Part shown: positions 34,404-42,324 of the stretch, piece after piece
Layout of the letters: the number at the start of each line of letters is the position of its first letter
Numbering within the stretch: position 1 is the stretch's first letter
Assembly: GCF_016862555.1 (NCBI RefSeq)
Contig: NZ_BONE01000001.1
Location: 225,223 to 289,222, forward strand
Source of the DNA: Asanoa siamensis
GTDB lineage: Bacteria; Actinomycetota; Actinomycetes; Mycobacteriales; Micromonosporaceae
Direction of reading: 5' to 3'
Length of the DNA stretch: 64,000 nucleotides
Made by a program: the position numbers and the translations under genes
Notes under the pieces: model-generated
Told to the model about the DNA's origin: nothing
Seen by the model: only the letters and a program-made list of their open reading frames with translations
Database searches by the model: none

Positions 34404-35141
34404 ATGGGCGTTTCCGAGCATGGCCGCACACACCGCCTCGACCTGATCGACCCGACGCTGCGCGAGTGGGAGTGCACCGTGCTGCACTCGTCGCCCGAGG
34501 ACGGCATCGTCCTCGACCGCTCGGCCTTCTACCCGGGTGGCGGCGGCCAGCCGCCGGACCACGGCACCCTGCTCTGGCAGGGCACGCAGACCCGGATCGT
34601 CGGCACCCGCAAGGGCGACGACCTCTACCTGCTGCCGGCCGAGGGTGACCCGCTGCCGCCGGCCGGCACCGCCGTCACCGGCGCGGTCGAGGACGACCGG
34701 CGGACGATGCTCATGCGCACCCACTCGGGCCTGCACGTGCTGTGCGGCGTCGTGTTCCGCGACTTCGGCGCGCTGGTCACCGGCGGCAACATGGAGCCCG
34801 GCGAGGCCCGGATGGACTTCAACCTCCCGGAGGTGCCGCCGGACTTCAAGGCGAAACTGGAGGAGTTGGTCAACACCGAGGTGACCGCCGACCGCGCGGT
34901 GGCGGTCAAGGTGCTGCCCCGGGCCGAGGCGCTGGCGCTGCCCGACATCATCCGCACCCAGTCCAACCTGATCCCCGCCGACGAGCAGGAGATCCGCATC
35001 GTCGACATCGTCGGCCTCGACGTGCAGGCCGACGGCGGCACCCACGTCGCGTCGACCCGGGCGATCGGTCGGGTCCAGGTGGTCAAGGTCGAGAGCAAGG
35101 GCAAGGCGAACCGGCGGGTACGGGTCCGGATCGCCGACTGA
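34404..35141 (+). CDS. Alanyl-tRNA editing protein (AlaX type)
   Basis: A 245-residue free-standing editing domain that hydrolyses Ser or Gly mischarged on tRNA-Ala. FYPGGGGQPPDHG is the N-terminal glycine motif and RTHSGLHVL carries the first two zinc His. The second zinc site, which in AlaRS reads CGGTH, here reads ADGGTHVASTRAIG, so the Cys is replaced by Asp while the His remains. The length fits the medium AlaX-M type. The ATG is at 34404. It closes a three-gene operon and is followed by a bidirectional terminator. Confidence 0.88.
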   Translation: MGVSEHGRTHRLDLIDPTLREWECTVLHSSPEDGIVLDRSAFYPGGGGQPPDHGTLLWQGTQTRIVGTRKGDDLYLLPAEGDPLPPAGTAVTGAVEDDRRTMLMRTHSGLHVLCGVVFRDFGALVTGGNMEPGEARMDFNLPEVPPDFKAKLEELVNTEVTADRAVAVKVLPRAEALALPDIIRTQSNLIPADEQEIRIVDIVGLDVQADGGTHVASTRAIGRVQVVKVESKGKANRRVRVRIAD

Positions 35142-35159
35142 CCCGGCGGCGGGTACGCG

Positions 35160-35194
35160 AAAGGGGACCGACCCGGCCAGGTCGGTCCCCTTTT
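35160..35194. terminator. Bidirectional terminator
   Basis: AAAGGGGACCGAC, loop CCGGCCAG, then GTCGGTCCCCTTTT: a 12-bp stem with A-run and T-run, between the convergent AlaX and HBHA-like genes. Confidence 0.92.
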
Positions 35195-35201
35195 CAGCGG
35201 T

Positions 35202-35777
35202 TCACTTGGTGCTGTTGGTGTTCTTCTTCGCGGGGGTGGTGGGGGCGGTCGTCGTCGTCTTCTTGACGACCGGCTTGGACTCGGCGGTCGCGATGCTGCC
35301 GTGACCGTTGCTCTCCGCCTTCGGCGCGACCGGCTTCTGGGTCTCCTTGCCGGTCTCGATCATGTCGGCCTGCACGGTGTCGGCCGCCTCGACGATGCCG
35401 GTGCCCACGACCTTCTCGCCGCGCTCGATGAGCTCGCCGTAGAACTTGATCGCCCGCTCCTGCAGGTCCTGCGCGGTCACGATGAACTGGCCGGCGTTGC
35501 GCATGGCCAGGTCACGCAGGCGGTCGATGTCGAGGTCCTCGCGGCGCAGCTTGACCGCGCGCTCGTTGGCCTGCCGGTAGGCCGCACTGGCCCGGTCGCG
35601 CAGCTCGGTGGTCGTGGTGATCACCTGCTGGCGCCACTCGGCGCCGTTGTTGGCGGCCTTGTCGCTGAGGTCGTTGGCGTACGTCGGCAGCTTGAGCAGC
35701 TGACGGTAGGCCATCTCCCCGGCGCCGGCGGCCGCGTACAACGGGGCCGGGATGCGGGTCGTCTTCGGCTGGGACAT
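35202..35777 (-). CDS. Heparin-binding hemagglutinin-like coiled-coil protein
   Basis: A 191-residue protein with the HBHA layout: a short hydrophobic start (IPAPLYAAAGAGEMAYRQLLKLP), a long helical coiled coil (about 35-130) with YGELIERGEKVVG, and a Lys/Thr/Pro-rich tail (SKPVVKKTTTTAPTTPAKKNT) lacking the long KKAAPAKK repeats of mycobacterial HBHA. HBHA binds heparan sulfate and lipids at the cell surface in mycobacteria; here it may associate with the inner membrane or cell poles. Its ATG overlaps by one base the stop of the upstream XRE gene, the same pairing as Rv0474-Rv0475. Confidence 0.8.
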   Translation of the reverse strand: MSQPKTTRIPAPLYAAAGAGEMAYRQLLKLPTYANDLSDKAANNGAEWRQQVITTTTELRDRASAAYRQANERAVKLRREDLDIDRLRDLAMRNAGQFIVTAQDLQERAIKFYGELIERGEKVVGTGIVEAADTVQADMIETGKETQKPVAPKAESNGHGSIATAESKPVVKKTTTTAPTTPAKKNTNSTK

Positions 35778-36385
35778 CAGTTCTCCTCCTCGGCGGCCCT
35801 TGGTGCCGCCTTCTTCACGGCCTTCTTGGCCGTTTTCTTGACCACCGGCTTGGCGCTCTTCTTCGCCGCCGGTGGTGGGGTGGCTTCTTCCGCGTCGCCG
35901 GGCCAGCCGGTCGGGGCCTGCGTGGGGCCACCGGCGGCACGACCGGCCGCTTCGGCGGCGGCGTCGGCGGCGCGCGCGGCCGCGGCGGCCGCCTCGCTCG
36001 CGGCGGCGGCCTGCTTGACCGACTCGGCCTCCGCTTCGGCGTGCCGCGCGTTCTCGCGGCGGAACGTCTCGTAGATCTGGCTGAGCGACTGCTTCTGGGC
36101 GATCGTCAGGTCGGAGTCGGCGGCGATGGCGGTGAGCACGCCCTGGCCTTCCTTCTCCTCGAGCAGGCCGGCGCGCAGGTACATCACCGGTGTGGAGACC
36201 CGCAGGGCGCTGGCGAGCTGCTGGAGCACCTCGGCGCTGGGCTTGCGCAGCCCGCGCTCGACCTGGCTCAGGTAGGGGTTGCTGACACCCGCCTGCTCGG
36301 CGAGCTGGCGGAGCGAGATCTGCGCGTTGCGCCGCAGATCGCGGATGAAGCCCCCCACGTCGCGGGGCAGATCCTTCGAGGGCAT
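35777..36385 (-). CDS. XRE-family HTH regulator with Ala/Lys-rich tail
   Basis: A 202-residue protein with an N-terminal Cro/CI-type helix-turn-helix (GGFIRDLRRNAQISLRQLAEQAGVSNPYLSQVERGLRKPS), a middle helical part, an Ala-rich helix (about 110-150) and a C-terminal Lys/Ala/Pro tail (KKTAKKAVKKAAPRA) like the tail of HBHA. It probably regulates the HBHA-like gene it overlaps. The ATG at 36385 has no clear ribosome binding site and may be leaderless; a TTG at 36421 is less likely, because the operator-like repeats lie across that stretch. Confidence 0.85.
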   Translation of the reverse strand: MPSKDLPRDVGGFIRDLRRNAQISLRQLAEQAGVSNPYLSQVERGLRKPSAEVLQQLASALRVSTPVMYLRAGLLEEKEGQGVLTAIAADSDLTIAQKQSLSQIYETFRRENARHAEAEAESVKQAAAASEAAAAAARAADAAAEAAGRAAGGPTQAPTGWPGDAEEATPPPAAKKSAKPVVKKTAKKAVKKAAPRAAEEEN

Positions 36386-36394
36386 GCCAAAAAC

Positions 36395-36444
36395 GCTAGC
36401 GCCGCTTGCTAGCTCCTGCAAGCGAAACGCTAACCGCAGTTAGC
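36395..36444 (-). promoter_or_regulatory. Operator-like repeats upstream of the XRE gene
   Basis: GCTAGC occurs at 36395-36400 and 36408-36413, and GCTAACCGCAGTTAGC (36429-36444) is a perfect 6-bp-arm inverted repeat. The related half-sites just upstream of an XRE gene suggest autoregulation. Confidence 0.6.
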
Positions 36445-36457
36445 AATGTGACAGCCG

Positions 36458-37516
36458 TCACCAGAGGCTGCGCAGCTCCCCGACCCGCTCGCCGCCACCC
36501 AGCACGGGCACGTCGGCGGCCTGCTCCAGGGCGTCTCCGGTGACGCCGATCCGGCGCAGCGCGGAGACCAGCACCGGGCGGTTGCCGCGGTGGGCACCGT
36601 CGTCCATCTTGATCGCGACGGCGCCGGCACCCGGCACCGCGACGGCCATGACGCCTTCGGCGCCGGCCTTCACGAGCATCCCGGGTACGGCGGTCATCAG
36701 GCGGTGCTCGGTCGTTCCCCGACCGGAGACCAGCTCGGGGTGGGCCCGCATGGCGTCGGCGACCGTCCTCAAGTCGCTGTCGCTCGACCCATGGGCGACC
36801 GCCTCGAGGTGGTCGCTGCCGCTCGGCCCGTCGGCGAGCGCGCCCGAGCGGGCGTGCGGCGTGGCCGCGACCGGTCCCGCCGGCTCCTGCCCGACCATGC
36901 GGCCGAACGACCGGGCCAGGGCGGTCAGGGACATGCCGAGCAGCGGTGCGCCGCAACCGTCGGTCGCGGAGGCCACGATCTCCTCGCCGGCGATGTCGGC
37001 CACGGCGGCGGCGATCGCCTGCTGCAGCGGGTGCTCCGGCAGCAGGTAGCCCTCGGTCGGCCAGCCCGCCGCCACGCAGGTGAGCAGCATGCCGCTGTGC
37101 TTGCCGGAGCAGTTCATCTGGATCCGGGCGGGGCCGCCGCCGGCCCGGATCACGTCGGCCGCCGCTTCGGGGTCGAGGGGCATGTCCGGCGGACAGCGCA
37201 GGGCCGACTCGTCCAGGCCGGCGGAGCGCAGCATCGCCCCGGCCCGGGTGACGTGGATGTCCTGCCCCCAGTGGCTGGCGCAGACGAGGGCCAGGTCCGC
37301 CGGGTCGGTCAGCCGCAGCCCCGCGCGGAGCATGCCGACGGCCTGCATCGGCTTGTTGGACGAACGCGGGAACATCGGCGACTCGACGTCACCAGCGGCG
37401 GCGACGGTGTTGCCCGCGGCGTCGAGCACCACCACCGAGCCGAGGTGGTAGCCCTCCGGGAAGCCGGAGCGGACGACCTCGGTCAGGCGTACGCCGCCTT
37501 CGTAGAACTTGCCCAT
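36458..37516 (-). CDS. Asparaginase (Asparaginase_II / thermolabile type)
   Basis: A 352-residue enzyme of the Rhizobium AnsA-like family, unrelated in fold to E. coli type I and II enzymes. Conserved parts are RSSNKPMQAVGML, CASHWGQDIHVT, NCSGKHSGMLLTCVAAGWPTE, ATDGCGAPLLGMSL, and a C-terminal AIKMDDGAHRGNRPV. The SSNKP and CSGKHSGM motifs hold the catalytic Ser/Lys. Hydrolyses L-asparagine to aspartate and ammonia. The ATG at 37516 was chosen as the first one matching the family start. It runs in the same direction as the BKACE gene, 23 bases from its end. Confidence 0.9.
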   Translation of the reverse strand: MGKFYEGGVRLTEVVRSGFPEGYHLGSVVVLDAAGNTVAAAGDVESPMFPRSSNKPMQAVGMLRAGLRLTDPADLALVCASHWGQDIHVTRAGAMLRSAGLDESALRCPPDMPLDPEAAADVIRAGGGPARIQMNCSGKHSGMLLTCVAAGWPTEGYLLPEHPLQQAIAAAVADIAGEEIVASATDGCGAPLLGMSLTALARSFGRMVGQEPAGPVAATPHARSGALADGPSGSDHLEAVAHGSSDSDLRTVADAMRAHPELVSGRGTTEHRLMTAVPGMLVKAGAEGVMAVAVPGAGAVAIKMDDGAHRGNRPVLVSALRRIGVTGDALEQAADVPVLGGGERVGELRSLW

Positions 37517-37539
37517 GGCTGCGACCGTACCCCTGTTGA

Positions 37540-38379
37540 TCATTTGCTCGTCTGGAGACCCAGCAGGTCACGCGCGTCGAGCGGCGTCATCGGCGGGCGC
37601 TGGGCGAGCTGCGCGAAGCCGACCGCGCGGGCGACGAGCTGCATGTTGGACTCGACCGGGCGGCCCTTCGCGTAGGAGATCGTGTCCTCCATGCCGACCC
37701 GCAGGTGGCCGCCCGCCGACAGCGAGGCGAGCATCACCGGGATGGTCGTGCGGCCGATGCCAGTGGCCGAGAAGGTCGTGCCGGCGGGCAGGTTGCGCAG
37801 CTCGTTGACGCAGGAGACGAGGGCCGCGGTGGTGCCCGGCATGCCGCCCGGCACGCCCATCACGAAGTCGACGTGCACGTGCCCGCCGGCCGGCAGCCCG
37901 TGCTTGCCGAGCAGCCGTTCGAGGGCGGCGAGGTGGCCGAGGTCGAAGATCTCGTACTCCGGGACGATGCCGCGCTCCTGCATCCGGGTGTGCAGGTCGA
38001 CGATGAACTCCCAGCGGTTGAGGAAGACATCGTCGCCGAAGTTGACCGTGCCCATCGTGCAGGAGGCCATGTCAGGTGCCGCGTCGAGCACGCGCAGCCG
38101 GTCGGCCTCGGGGTCGGTGACCGCGCCGCCGCTGGAGAGCTGCACGACGAGGTCGGTCGACTCGCGCAGGGCGGTGACGGTGTCGCGCAGCCGGCCCAGG
38201 TCGAGCGTGGGCCGGGTGTGCTCGTCCCGGATGTGCACGTGGATCACCGACGCGCCGAGGGCGGCGCACTCCTTGGCCGTCACCACCAGCTCGTCGATGG
38301 TGACGGGCAGGGCGGGCACGTCGGCCTTGGTCGACTCGGCCCCGGTCGGCGCCACCGTGATCAACGTCGTTGTTGTCAT
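37540..38379 (-). CDS. Beta-keto acid cleavage enzyme (BKACE, DUF849)
   Basis: A 279-residue TIM-barrel enzyme that condenses a beta-keto acid with acetyl-CoA, giving acetoacetate and a CoA ester; the founding member is the 3-keto-5-aminohexanoate cleavage enzyme of lysine fermentation. The zinc ligands HVHIRD are present, with LSSGGA and VDFVMGVPGGMPGT as further conserved loops and RVGMEDTISYAKG near the end. The exact keto acid is unknown, since no other pathway genes are nearby. The ATG is at 38379. Confidence 0.88.
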   Translation of the reverse strand: MTTTTLITVAPTGAESTKADVPALPVTIDELVVTAKECAALGASVIHVHIRDEHTRPTLDLGRLRDTVTALRESTDLVVQLSSGGAVTDPEADRLRVLDAAPDMASCTMGTVNFGDDVFLNRWEFIVDLHTRMQERGIVPEYEIFDLGHLAALERLLGKHGLPAGGHVHVDFVMGVPGGMPGTTAALVSCVNELRNLPAGTTFSATGIGRTTIPVMLASLSAGGHLRVGMEDTISYAKGRPVESNMQLVARAVGFAQLAQRPPMTPLDARDLLGLQTSK

Positions 38380-38401
38380 GGCGCGATCCTAGAACCGGTG
38401 C

Positions 38402-39487
38402 TTACCCGAGGTCGATCGCGGCCGTGGACTCGCCGACGTGCAGCGAGGCGTCGTCGGCGACGTTGCGCTTGAGGACGGCCAGGGCGACCGCGCCGAGCTC
38501 GTGGTGGCGGACGGCCGTGCCGACGAAGCCGACCGTGCGGCCGTCGACCGTCACCTCGGTGCCCCGGGCCGGCGGCTGGTCGGTGCTCACGCCGTCGAGG
38601 TGGATCAGCACCAGGCGGCGCGGCGGGCGGCCGAGGTGGTGGACCCGGGCGACCGTCTCCTGGCCGCGGTAGCAGCCCTTGTCGAGGTGCACGGCCGGAG
38701 CGACCAGGTCGACCTCCGCCGGGATCGTGCGGTGGTCGGTCTCCCAGCCGAGCCGCGGGATCCGGTGCTCGACCCGGATGGCCTCGTAGGCCCAGAGGCC
38801 GGCGGGTGCGATGCCCGCGTCGAGGAGCCTCCGGGTGGTCGCCGCGAACTGGTCGCGGGGCACGAGGACGTCGACGCCGAGCGCGGTGCGCCGGGCCCAG
38901 CCGCCGTCGGGCAGCTCACGCACGTCGTAGACGGTCGTCGGCCGGTCGGGGGCGTCGCCCTTGGTGAACTTGGCGCCCGGCACGGGCAGGGCGTCGGGGG
39001 CGCGCAGGTCGGCGAGGCTCGGGTCGAGGGTTGCGGCCGCCTCGACCGCGCGCGGGCCCACCAGGGCGAACATCGCGTAGTCGGCGGTGGCGTCGCGCGG
39101 GTCGACCTTGGAGAAGAACCGCATCATCTCGAGATATTTGAGCAGGCCGGCGGTCGCGCCCGGCTCCGTGTCGAGCCAGGTGGTGGCGCCGTCCTCGGCG
39201 ACCAACGCGTGCTGCTCGACGTGCCCGTGCGGCGAGAGCACGAGCAGCTCGCTGCCCTGGCCCGCGGTCAGCTCGGCGAGGTGCTGGGTGGTCAGGGTGT
39301 GCAGCCAGGAGGCCCGCTCCTCGCCCGGCACGGCGATGACGCCCCGGTTGGACCGGTCGACCAGGCCGACGTCGGTGGCGAGCAGGCGTTGCTCGCGGAC
39401 CGGGTCGCCGTAGTGGGCGGCCACCCCGGCGTCGGGGCTCTCCTCGTCGATCGCCTCGACCGCGATCGCACCGGGTGCGTCGATCAT
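38402..39487 (-). CDS. ygfZ: Folate-binding Fe-S cluster protein YgfZ
   Basis: A 361-residue GcvT-like protein that uses tetrahydrofolate to help assemble or repair Fe-S clusters. The diagnostic motif KGCYRGQETVARVHHLG is complete, and LVALVGPRAVE-like and PRLGWETDHRTIPAEV segments match the family. The ATG at 39487 overlaps the Fur-family stop codon (ATGA), so both are made from one transcript. The pairing of a Fur-family gene and YgfZ is also known from Streptomyces as I recall it. Confidence 0.92.
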   Translation of the reverse strand: MIDAPGAIAVEAIDEESPDAGVAAHYGDPVREQRLLATDVGLVDRSNRGVIAVPGEERASWLHTLTTQHLAELTAGQGSELLVLSPHGHVEQHALVAEDGATTWLDTEPGATAGLLKYLEMMRFFSKVDPRDATADYAMFALVGPRAVEAAATLDPSLADLRAPDALPVPGAKFTKGDAPDRPTTVYDVRELPDGGWARRTALGVDVLVPRDQFAATTRRLLDAGIAPAGLWAYEAIRVEHRIPRLGWETDHRTIPAEVDLVAPAVHLDKGCYRGQETVARVHHLGRPPRRLVLIHLDGVSTDQPPARGTEVTVDGRTVGFVGTAVRHHELGAVALAVLKRNVADDASLHVGESTAAIDLG

Positions 39488-39912
39488 GCCTGGTCCTGCC
39501 CCTCACATCCGCCGCAGTCGCCGAACAGCGCCACGTGCCCGACGTCGACCCGGAACCCGCGCTCCGCCGCAAGCTGGTCCACCAGCGGCTGCAGCACCGA
39601 CGGATCGATCTCCTGCACCTCGCCGCACGACCGGCACACCAGGTGGACGTGCTGGTGGCCACCGGCGGCGTGGTAGGTCGGTGACCCGTGCGAGAGGTGC
39701 GTATGGGTAACCAGCCCGAGGTCCTCGAGCAGTTCCAGGGTGCGGTAGATCGTGGTGATGTTCACACCGGCGGCGGTCTCGCGGACGGCGTTGTGCACCT
39801 GCTCGGGCGTGGCGTGCCCCAGGTCGTAGACGGCTTCGAGCACGAGTTGCCGTTGCGCGGTCAGCCGCAGCCCCCGCGCCCGGAGGACTTCAGCAAGCGA
39901 GGTGTCCGACAC
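39484..39912 (-). CDS. Fur-family metalloregulator, possibly Nur-like
   Basis: A 142-residue Fur-type repressor. The winged helix GLRLTAQRQLVLEAVYDLGHATPEQVHNAV is followed by ITTIYRTLELLEDLGLV, and the dimer domain has GGHQHVHLVCRSCGEVQEI with a metal-binding His cluster, then CxxC (CRSC) and the C-terminal FGDCGGCEG. The spacing of HQHVH resembles the nickel site of Streptomyces Nur, which also lies beside a ygfZ gene, so nickel sensing is possible; iron or zinc cannot be excluded. The GTG start at 39912 has CGAAGG upstream. Confidence 0.88.
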   Translation of the reverse strand: MSDTSLAEVLRARGLRLTAQRQLVLEAVYDLGHATPEQVHNAVRETAAGVNITTIYRTLELLEDLGLVTHTHLSHGSPTYHAAGGHQHVHLVCRSCGEVQEIDPSVLQPLVDQLAAERGFRVDVGHVALFGDCGGCEGQDQA

Positions 39913-39934
39913 CTTCGCATGATAGTTCGCCCGG

Positions 39935-40579
39935 CTAATCCTTCTTGACCCAGCGACCGGCGAACTCGCCAGGGAAGGGGGCAGGGCCCGGCAGCGGCGC
40001 GGCGTCGGGCAGGAGCAGGCCGGCCAGGAGCAGGGCCAGGTAGCGGTGCCGGAGCTGGGAGCGGCGCTCGTCGTCGCCGAACCGGATCACGGCGATCATC
40101 TCGAAGACCAGCCCGAGGTCGGCGACCGCCATGTCGGGCCGGACGACCCGCGCCTCGTGCAGCCGCTCGACCAGGTGCGTGTTGAGCCGGCCCGCGTGTT
40201 GGGCGGCCTCGTTGTGCTCGTCGGTCGGCTGGAAGGTGCCCGCCAGCTTCTGGGTCAGCGAGTGGGTGTCGGCGTCGATGACCCGGCGCATGAACGTCAC
40301 GAACGTCTCGGCGGGGTCGGCACCGGCGTCGAGGGCGGCGTTGGCCTCCTCGGCGATGCCCACGTAGATCAGCAGGCCGTCGAGACAGAGCTTGGAGAGC
40401 AACTCCTCCTTGCTCGGGTAGCGCCGGTAGAGCGCGCTGATCCCGACACCGGCCTTGTGTGCGACGGCGGCGATGGGGGCGGCCGGATCGGCCACGAACA
40501 CCTCGCGCGCCGCGTCGAGGATCACGGCGTCGTTGCGTGCGGCCTGAGCGCGCCGGCCGCTGAGCGGGACGGTGGTCAT
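39935..40579 (-). CDS. TetR-family regulator of the adjacent MFS gene
   Basis: A 214-residue repressor with an N-terminal HTH (RNDAVILDAAREVFVADPAAPIAAVAHKAGVGISALYRRYPSKEELL) and a helical ligand domain. ALYRRYPSKEEL is the recognition helix region. It is divergent from a 14-helix MFS efflux gene across 139 bases that contain three GGAAC-type palindromes, so it most likely represses that pump until a drug-like ligand binds. The ATG is at 40579. Confidence 0.92.
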   Translation of the reverse strand: MTTVPLSGRRAQAARNDAVILDAAREVFVADPAAPIAAVAHKAGVGISALYRRYPSKEELLSKLCLDGLLIYVGIAEEANAALDAGADPAETFVTFMRRVIDADTHSLTQKLAGTFQPTDEHNEAAQHAGRLNTHLVERLHEARVVRPDMAVADLGLVFEMIAVIRFGDDERRSQLRHRYLALLLAGLLLPDAAPLPGPAPFPGEFAGRWVKKD

Positions 40580-40603
40580 GACACCTGACGTTACCACGTA
40601 CGC

Positions 40604-40694
40604 GGAACGAAGAGTTCTGTTCTGTTTTCCTGGCCCATACCTCTGGAACGGATCGTTCCGCTCTGCTATGTTGCTAGCGGAACAGTTCATTCCG
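40604..40694. promoter_or_regulatory. TetR operator-like palindromes
   Basis: GGAACGGATCGTTCC at 40645-40659 has perfect 6-bp arms with a 3-base centre. Related imperfect sites are GGAACGAAGAGTTCT (40604-40618) and CGGAACAGTTCATTCCG (40678-40694). They fill the tetR/MFS promoter region. Confidence 0.75.
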
Positions 40695-40718
40695 ATCCGC
40701 TTCGCTTCGGAGGTTGCC

Positions 40719-42152
40719 GTGAGCACCGACGTCCTCGACCGCACCGTCACCAGCCCTCCCGCGACCGCCGCGACGCCCCGGACCGGTCACCCGCGCAAGT
40801 GGCTCGGCCTGTTCGCGATCCTGGCCGCGACGATCATGAACCTGCTCGACACGACGGTCGTCAACGTCGGCGCCCCGGCGATCCAGGCGTCGCTGGGCGG
40901 CACCTACACGAGCCTGCAGTGGATCGCGGCGTCGTACACGCTGGCCTTGGCGGTCGGCCTGCTCACCGGCGGGCGGCTCGGCGACATGTTCGGCCGCCGG
41001 CGGGTGCTGCTGGTCGGCGTCGTCGGCTTCGTGATCGCGTCGCTGCTGTGCGCGGTGGCCTGGTCGCCGGAGAGCCTGATCGTCGCCCGGGTGGTGCAGG
41101 GCCTGTTCGCGGCGATCATGATCCCGCAGGGCTTCGGGCTGCTCCGGGACCTCTTCCCGCCCCACGAGATCGGCAAGGCGTTCGGCGCGTTCGGCCCGGT
41201 CATCGGCTTCTCGACGATCCTCGGCCCGGTGGTGGCCGGCGCGCTGATCGACGCTGACCTGTTCGGTACCGGCTGGCGGATGGTGTTCGCGATCAACGTG
41301 CCGCTGGGCCTGTTCGCGCTGCTGGCCGGGCGGGCCGCGCTGCCGGTCGCGAGCACCCCGCGGACCCGCACCCGCCTCGACGTGACCGGCGCCGTGACCG
41401 CCGGGGTCGGCATGCTGCTGGTGGCCTACCCGCTGGTGCAGGGCCGCGAGCTGGGCTGGCCGCTGTGGTCGTTCGCGATGGTCGCCGCCGCGGTGCCGGT
41501 GTTCGTGATGTTCGCGCTGCGCCAGCTCCGCCGGGCCGGCTCCGGCCGCCACCCGCTGGTCGAGCTGAGCGTCTTCACCCGCCGGTCGTACACGTCGGGT
41601 GTGCTCTTCGTGATCGTCTTCTTCGGCGCCATCGCCGGTTTCTCGCTGGCCGTCGGGATGTTCCTGCAGCTCGTGCTCGGCCACAGCCCGATGAAGGCCA
41701 GCCTGACGATGTCGGCGTGGGCGGTCGGCGCGTTCGTCGGCTCGGGCTTCGGCAGCGCGCTGGTGCGCCTCGGCCGGCGGATCCTGCACATCGGGCTGGC
41801 GCTGATGATGGTGGGCATCGCGGGCTTCTACCTGGTGCTGCAGCTCTCCGGCGGCGTCGGCGTCGGCCGGCTGATCGCGCCGCTGGCGCTCTACGGCATC
41901 GGGATGGGCATGATCTTCGTGCCGCTGTTCGGGATCATCATGGGCGAGGTCCGCGACCACGAGGTCGGCTCGGCGTCCGGAATGCTGGAGTCGCTGCAGC
42001 AACTCGGCGCGGCGCTCGGCGTGGCGGTCCTGGGCACGGTCTTCTTCGGCCACCTGGACGTCGGGGTCGAGCGGGTCACGCTGATCACCCTGGGCCTGAC
42101 GGCGGCGACGTTCGCGCTCGGTTTCCTGCTCCCCCGCAAGGCCCGCGCCTGA
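40719..42152 (+). CDS. DHA2-family (EmrB/QacA) MFS drug efflux transporter
   Basis: A 477-residue, 14-helix drug/proton antiporter. LDTTVVNVGAPAIQASLGG in helix 1 is the DHA2 motif D1, GGRLGDMFGRRRVLL the loop 2-3 motif A, and GPVIGFSTILGPVVAGALI the motif C of antiporters. LMFALRQLRR and FTRRSY match the central part. The GTG at 40719 has CGGAGG six bases upstream and starts a typical N-terminus; longer extensions cover the operators and are not coding. Its repressor is the divergent TetR gene. Confidence 0.93.
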   Translation: MSTDVLDRTVTSPPATAATPRTGHPRKWLGLFAILAATIMNLLDTTVVNVGAPAIQASLGGTYTSLQWIAASYTLALAVGLLTGGRLGDMFGRRRVLLVGVVGFVIASLLCAVAWSPESLIVARVVQGLFAAIMIPQGFGLLRDLFPPHEIGKAFGAFGPVIGFSTILGPVVAGALIDADLFGTGWRMVFAINVPLGLFALLAGRAALPVASTPRTRTRLDVTGAVTAGVGMLLVAYPLVQGRELGWPLWSFAMVAAAVPVFVMFALRQLRRAGSGRHPLVELSVFTRRSYTSGVLFVIVFFGAIAGFSLAVGMFLQLVLGHSPMKASLTMSAWAVGAFVGSGFGSALVRLGRRILHIGLALMMVGIAGFYLVLQLSGGVGVGRLIAPLALYGIGMGMIFVPLFGIIMGEVRDHEVGSASGMLESLQQLGAALGVAVLGTVFFGHLDVGVERVTLITLGLTAATFALGFLLPRKARA

Positions 42153-42170
42153 CGGTTCTGCGCTCTTTAT

Positions 42171-42208
42171 CCGCGCCCTTCCCGATTTCGGGGAGGGCGC
42201 GGTGTTTT
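42171..42208 (+). terminator. Terminator after the DHA2 gene
   Basis: CCGCGCCCTTCCC, loop GATTT, then CGGGGAGGGCGCGG followed by TGTTTT: a 13-bp stem with a short T-run. Confidence 0.88.
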
Positions 42209-42216
42209 GTGCCCCC

Positions 42217-42286
42217 GCTTTGCTCTGCACCCATATACGCACCGCAGGTCAACCGGGGTGGTGCGGATATGGGTGCAGAGCAAAGC
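42217..42286. repeat. 70-bp palindromic repeat, copy 1
   Basis: Arms of 27 bases (42217-42243 and 42260-42286) match as an inverted repeat at 26 of 27 positions, around a 16-base loop. The left arm begins GCTTTGCTCTGCACCCATAT. The same element occurs in inverted orientation 21 kb away (63349-63418), including most of the loop. It lies between convergent genes, after a separate terminator, so it is better seen as a REP-like repeat than as the gene's own terminator. Confidence 0.88.
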
Positions 42287-42324
42287 GTCGCGAACCCATG
42301 CGCCGCTGCCGGCCTGATCTTGGG

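Noticed and set aside
42171..42286. Terminator and palindromic repeat as one element
   Set aside because: The first hairpin has its own T-run, and only the second is repeated elsewhere.
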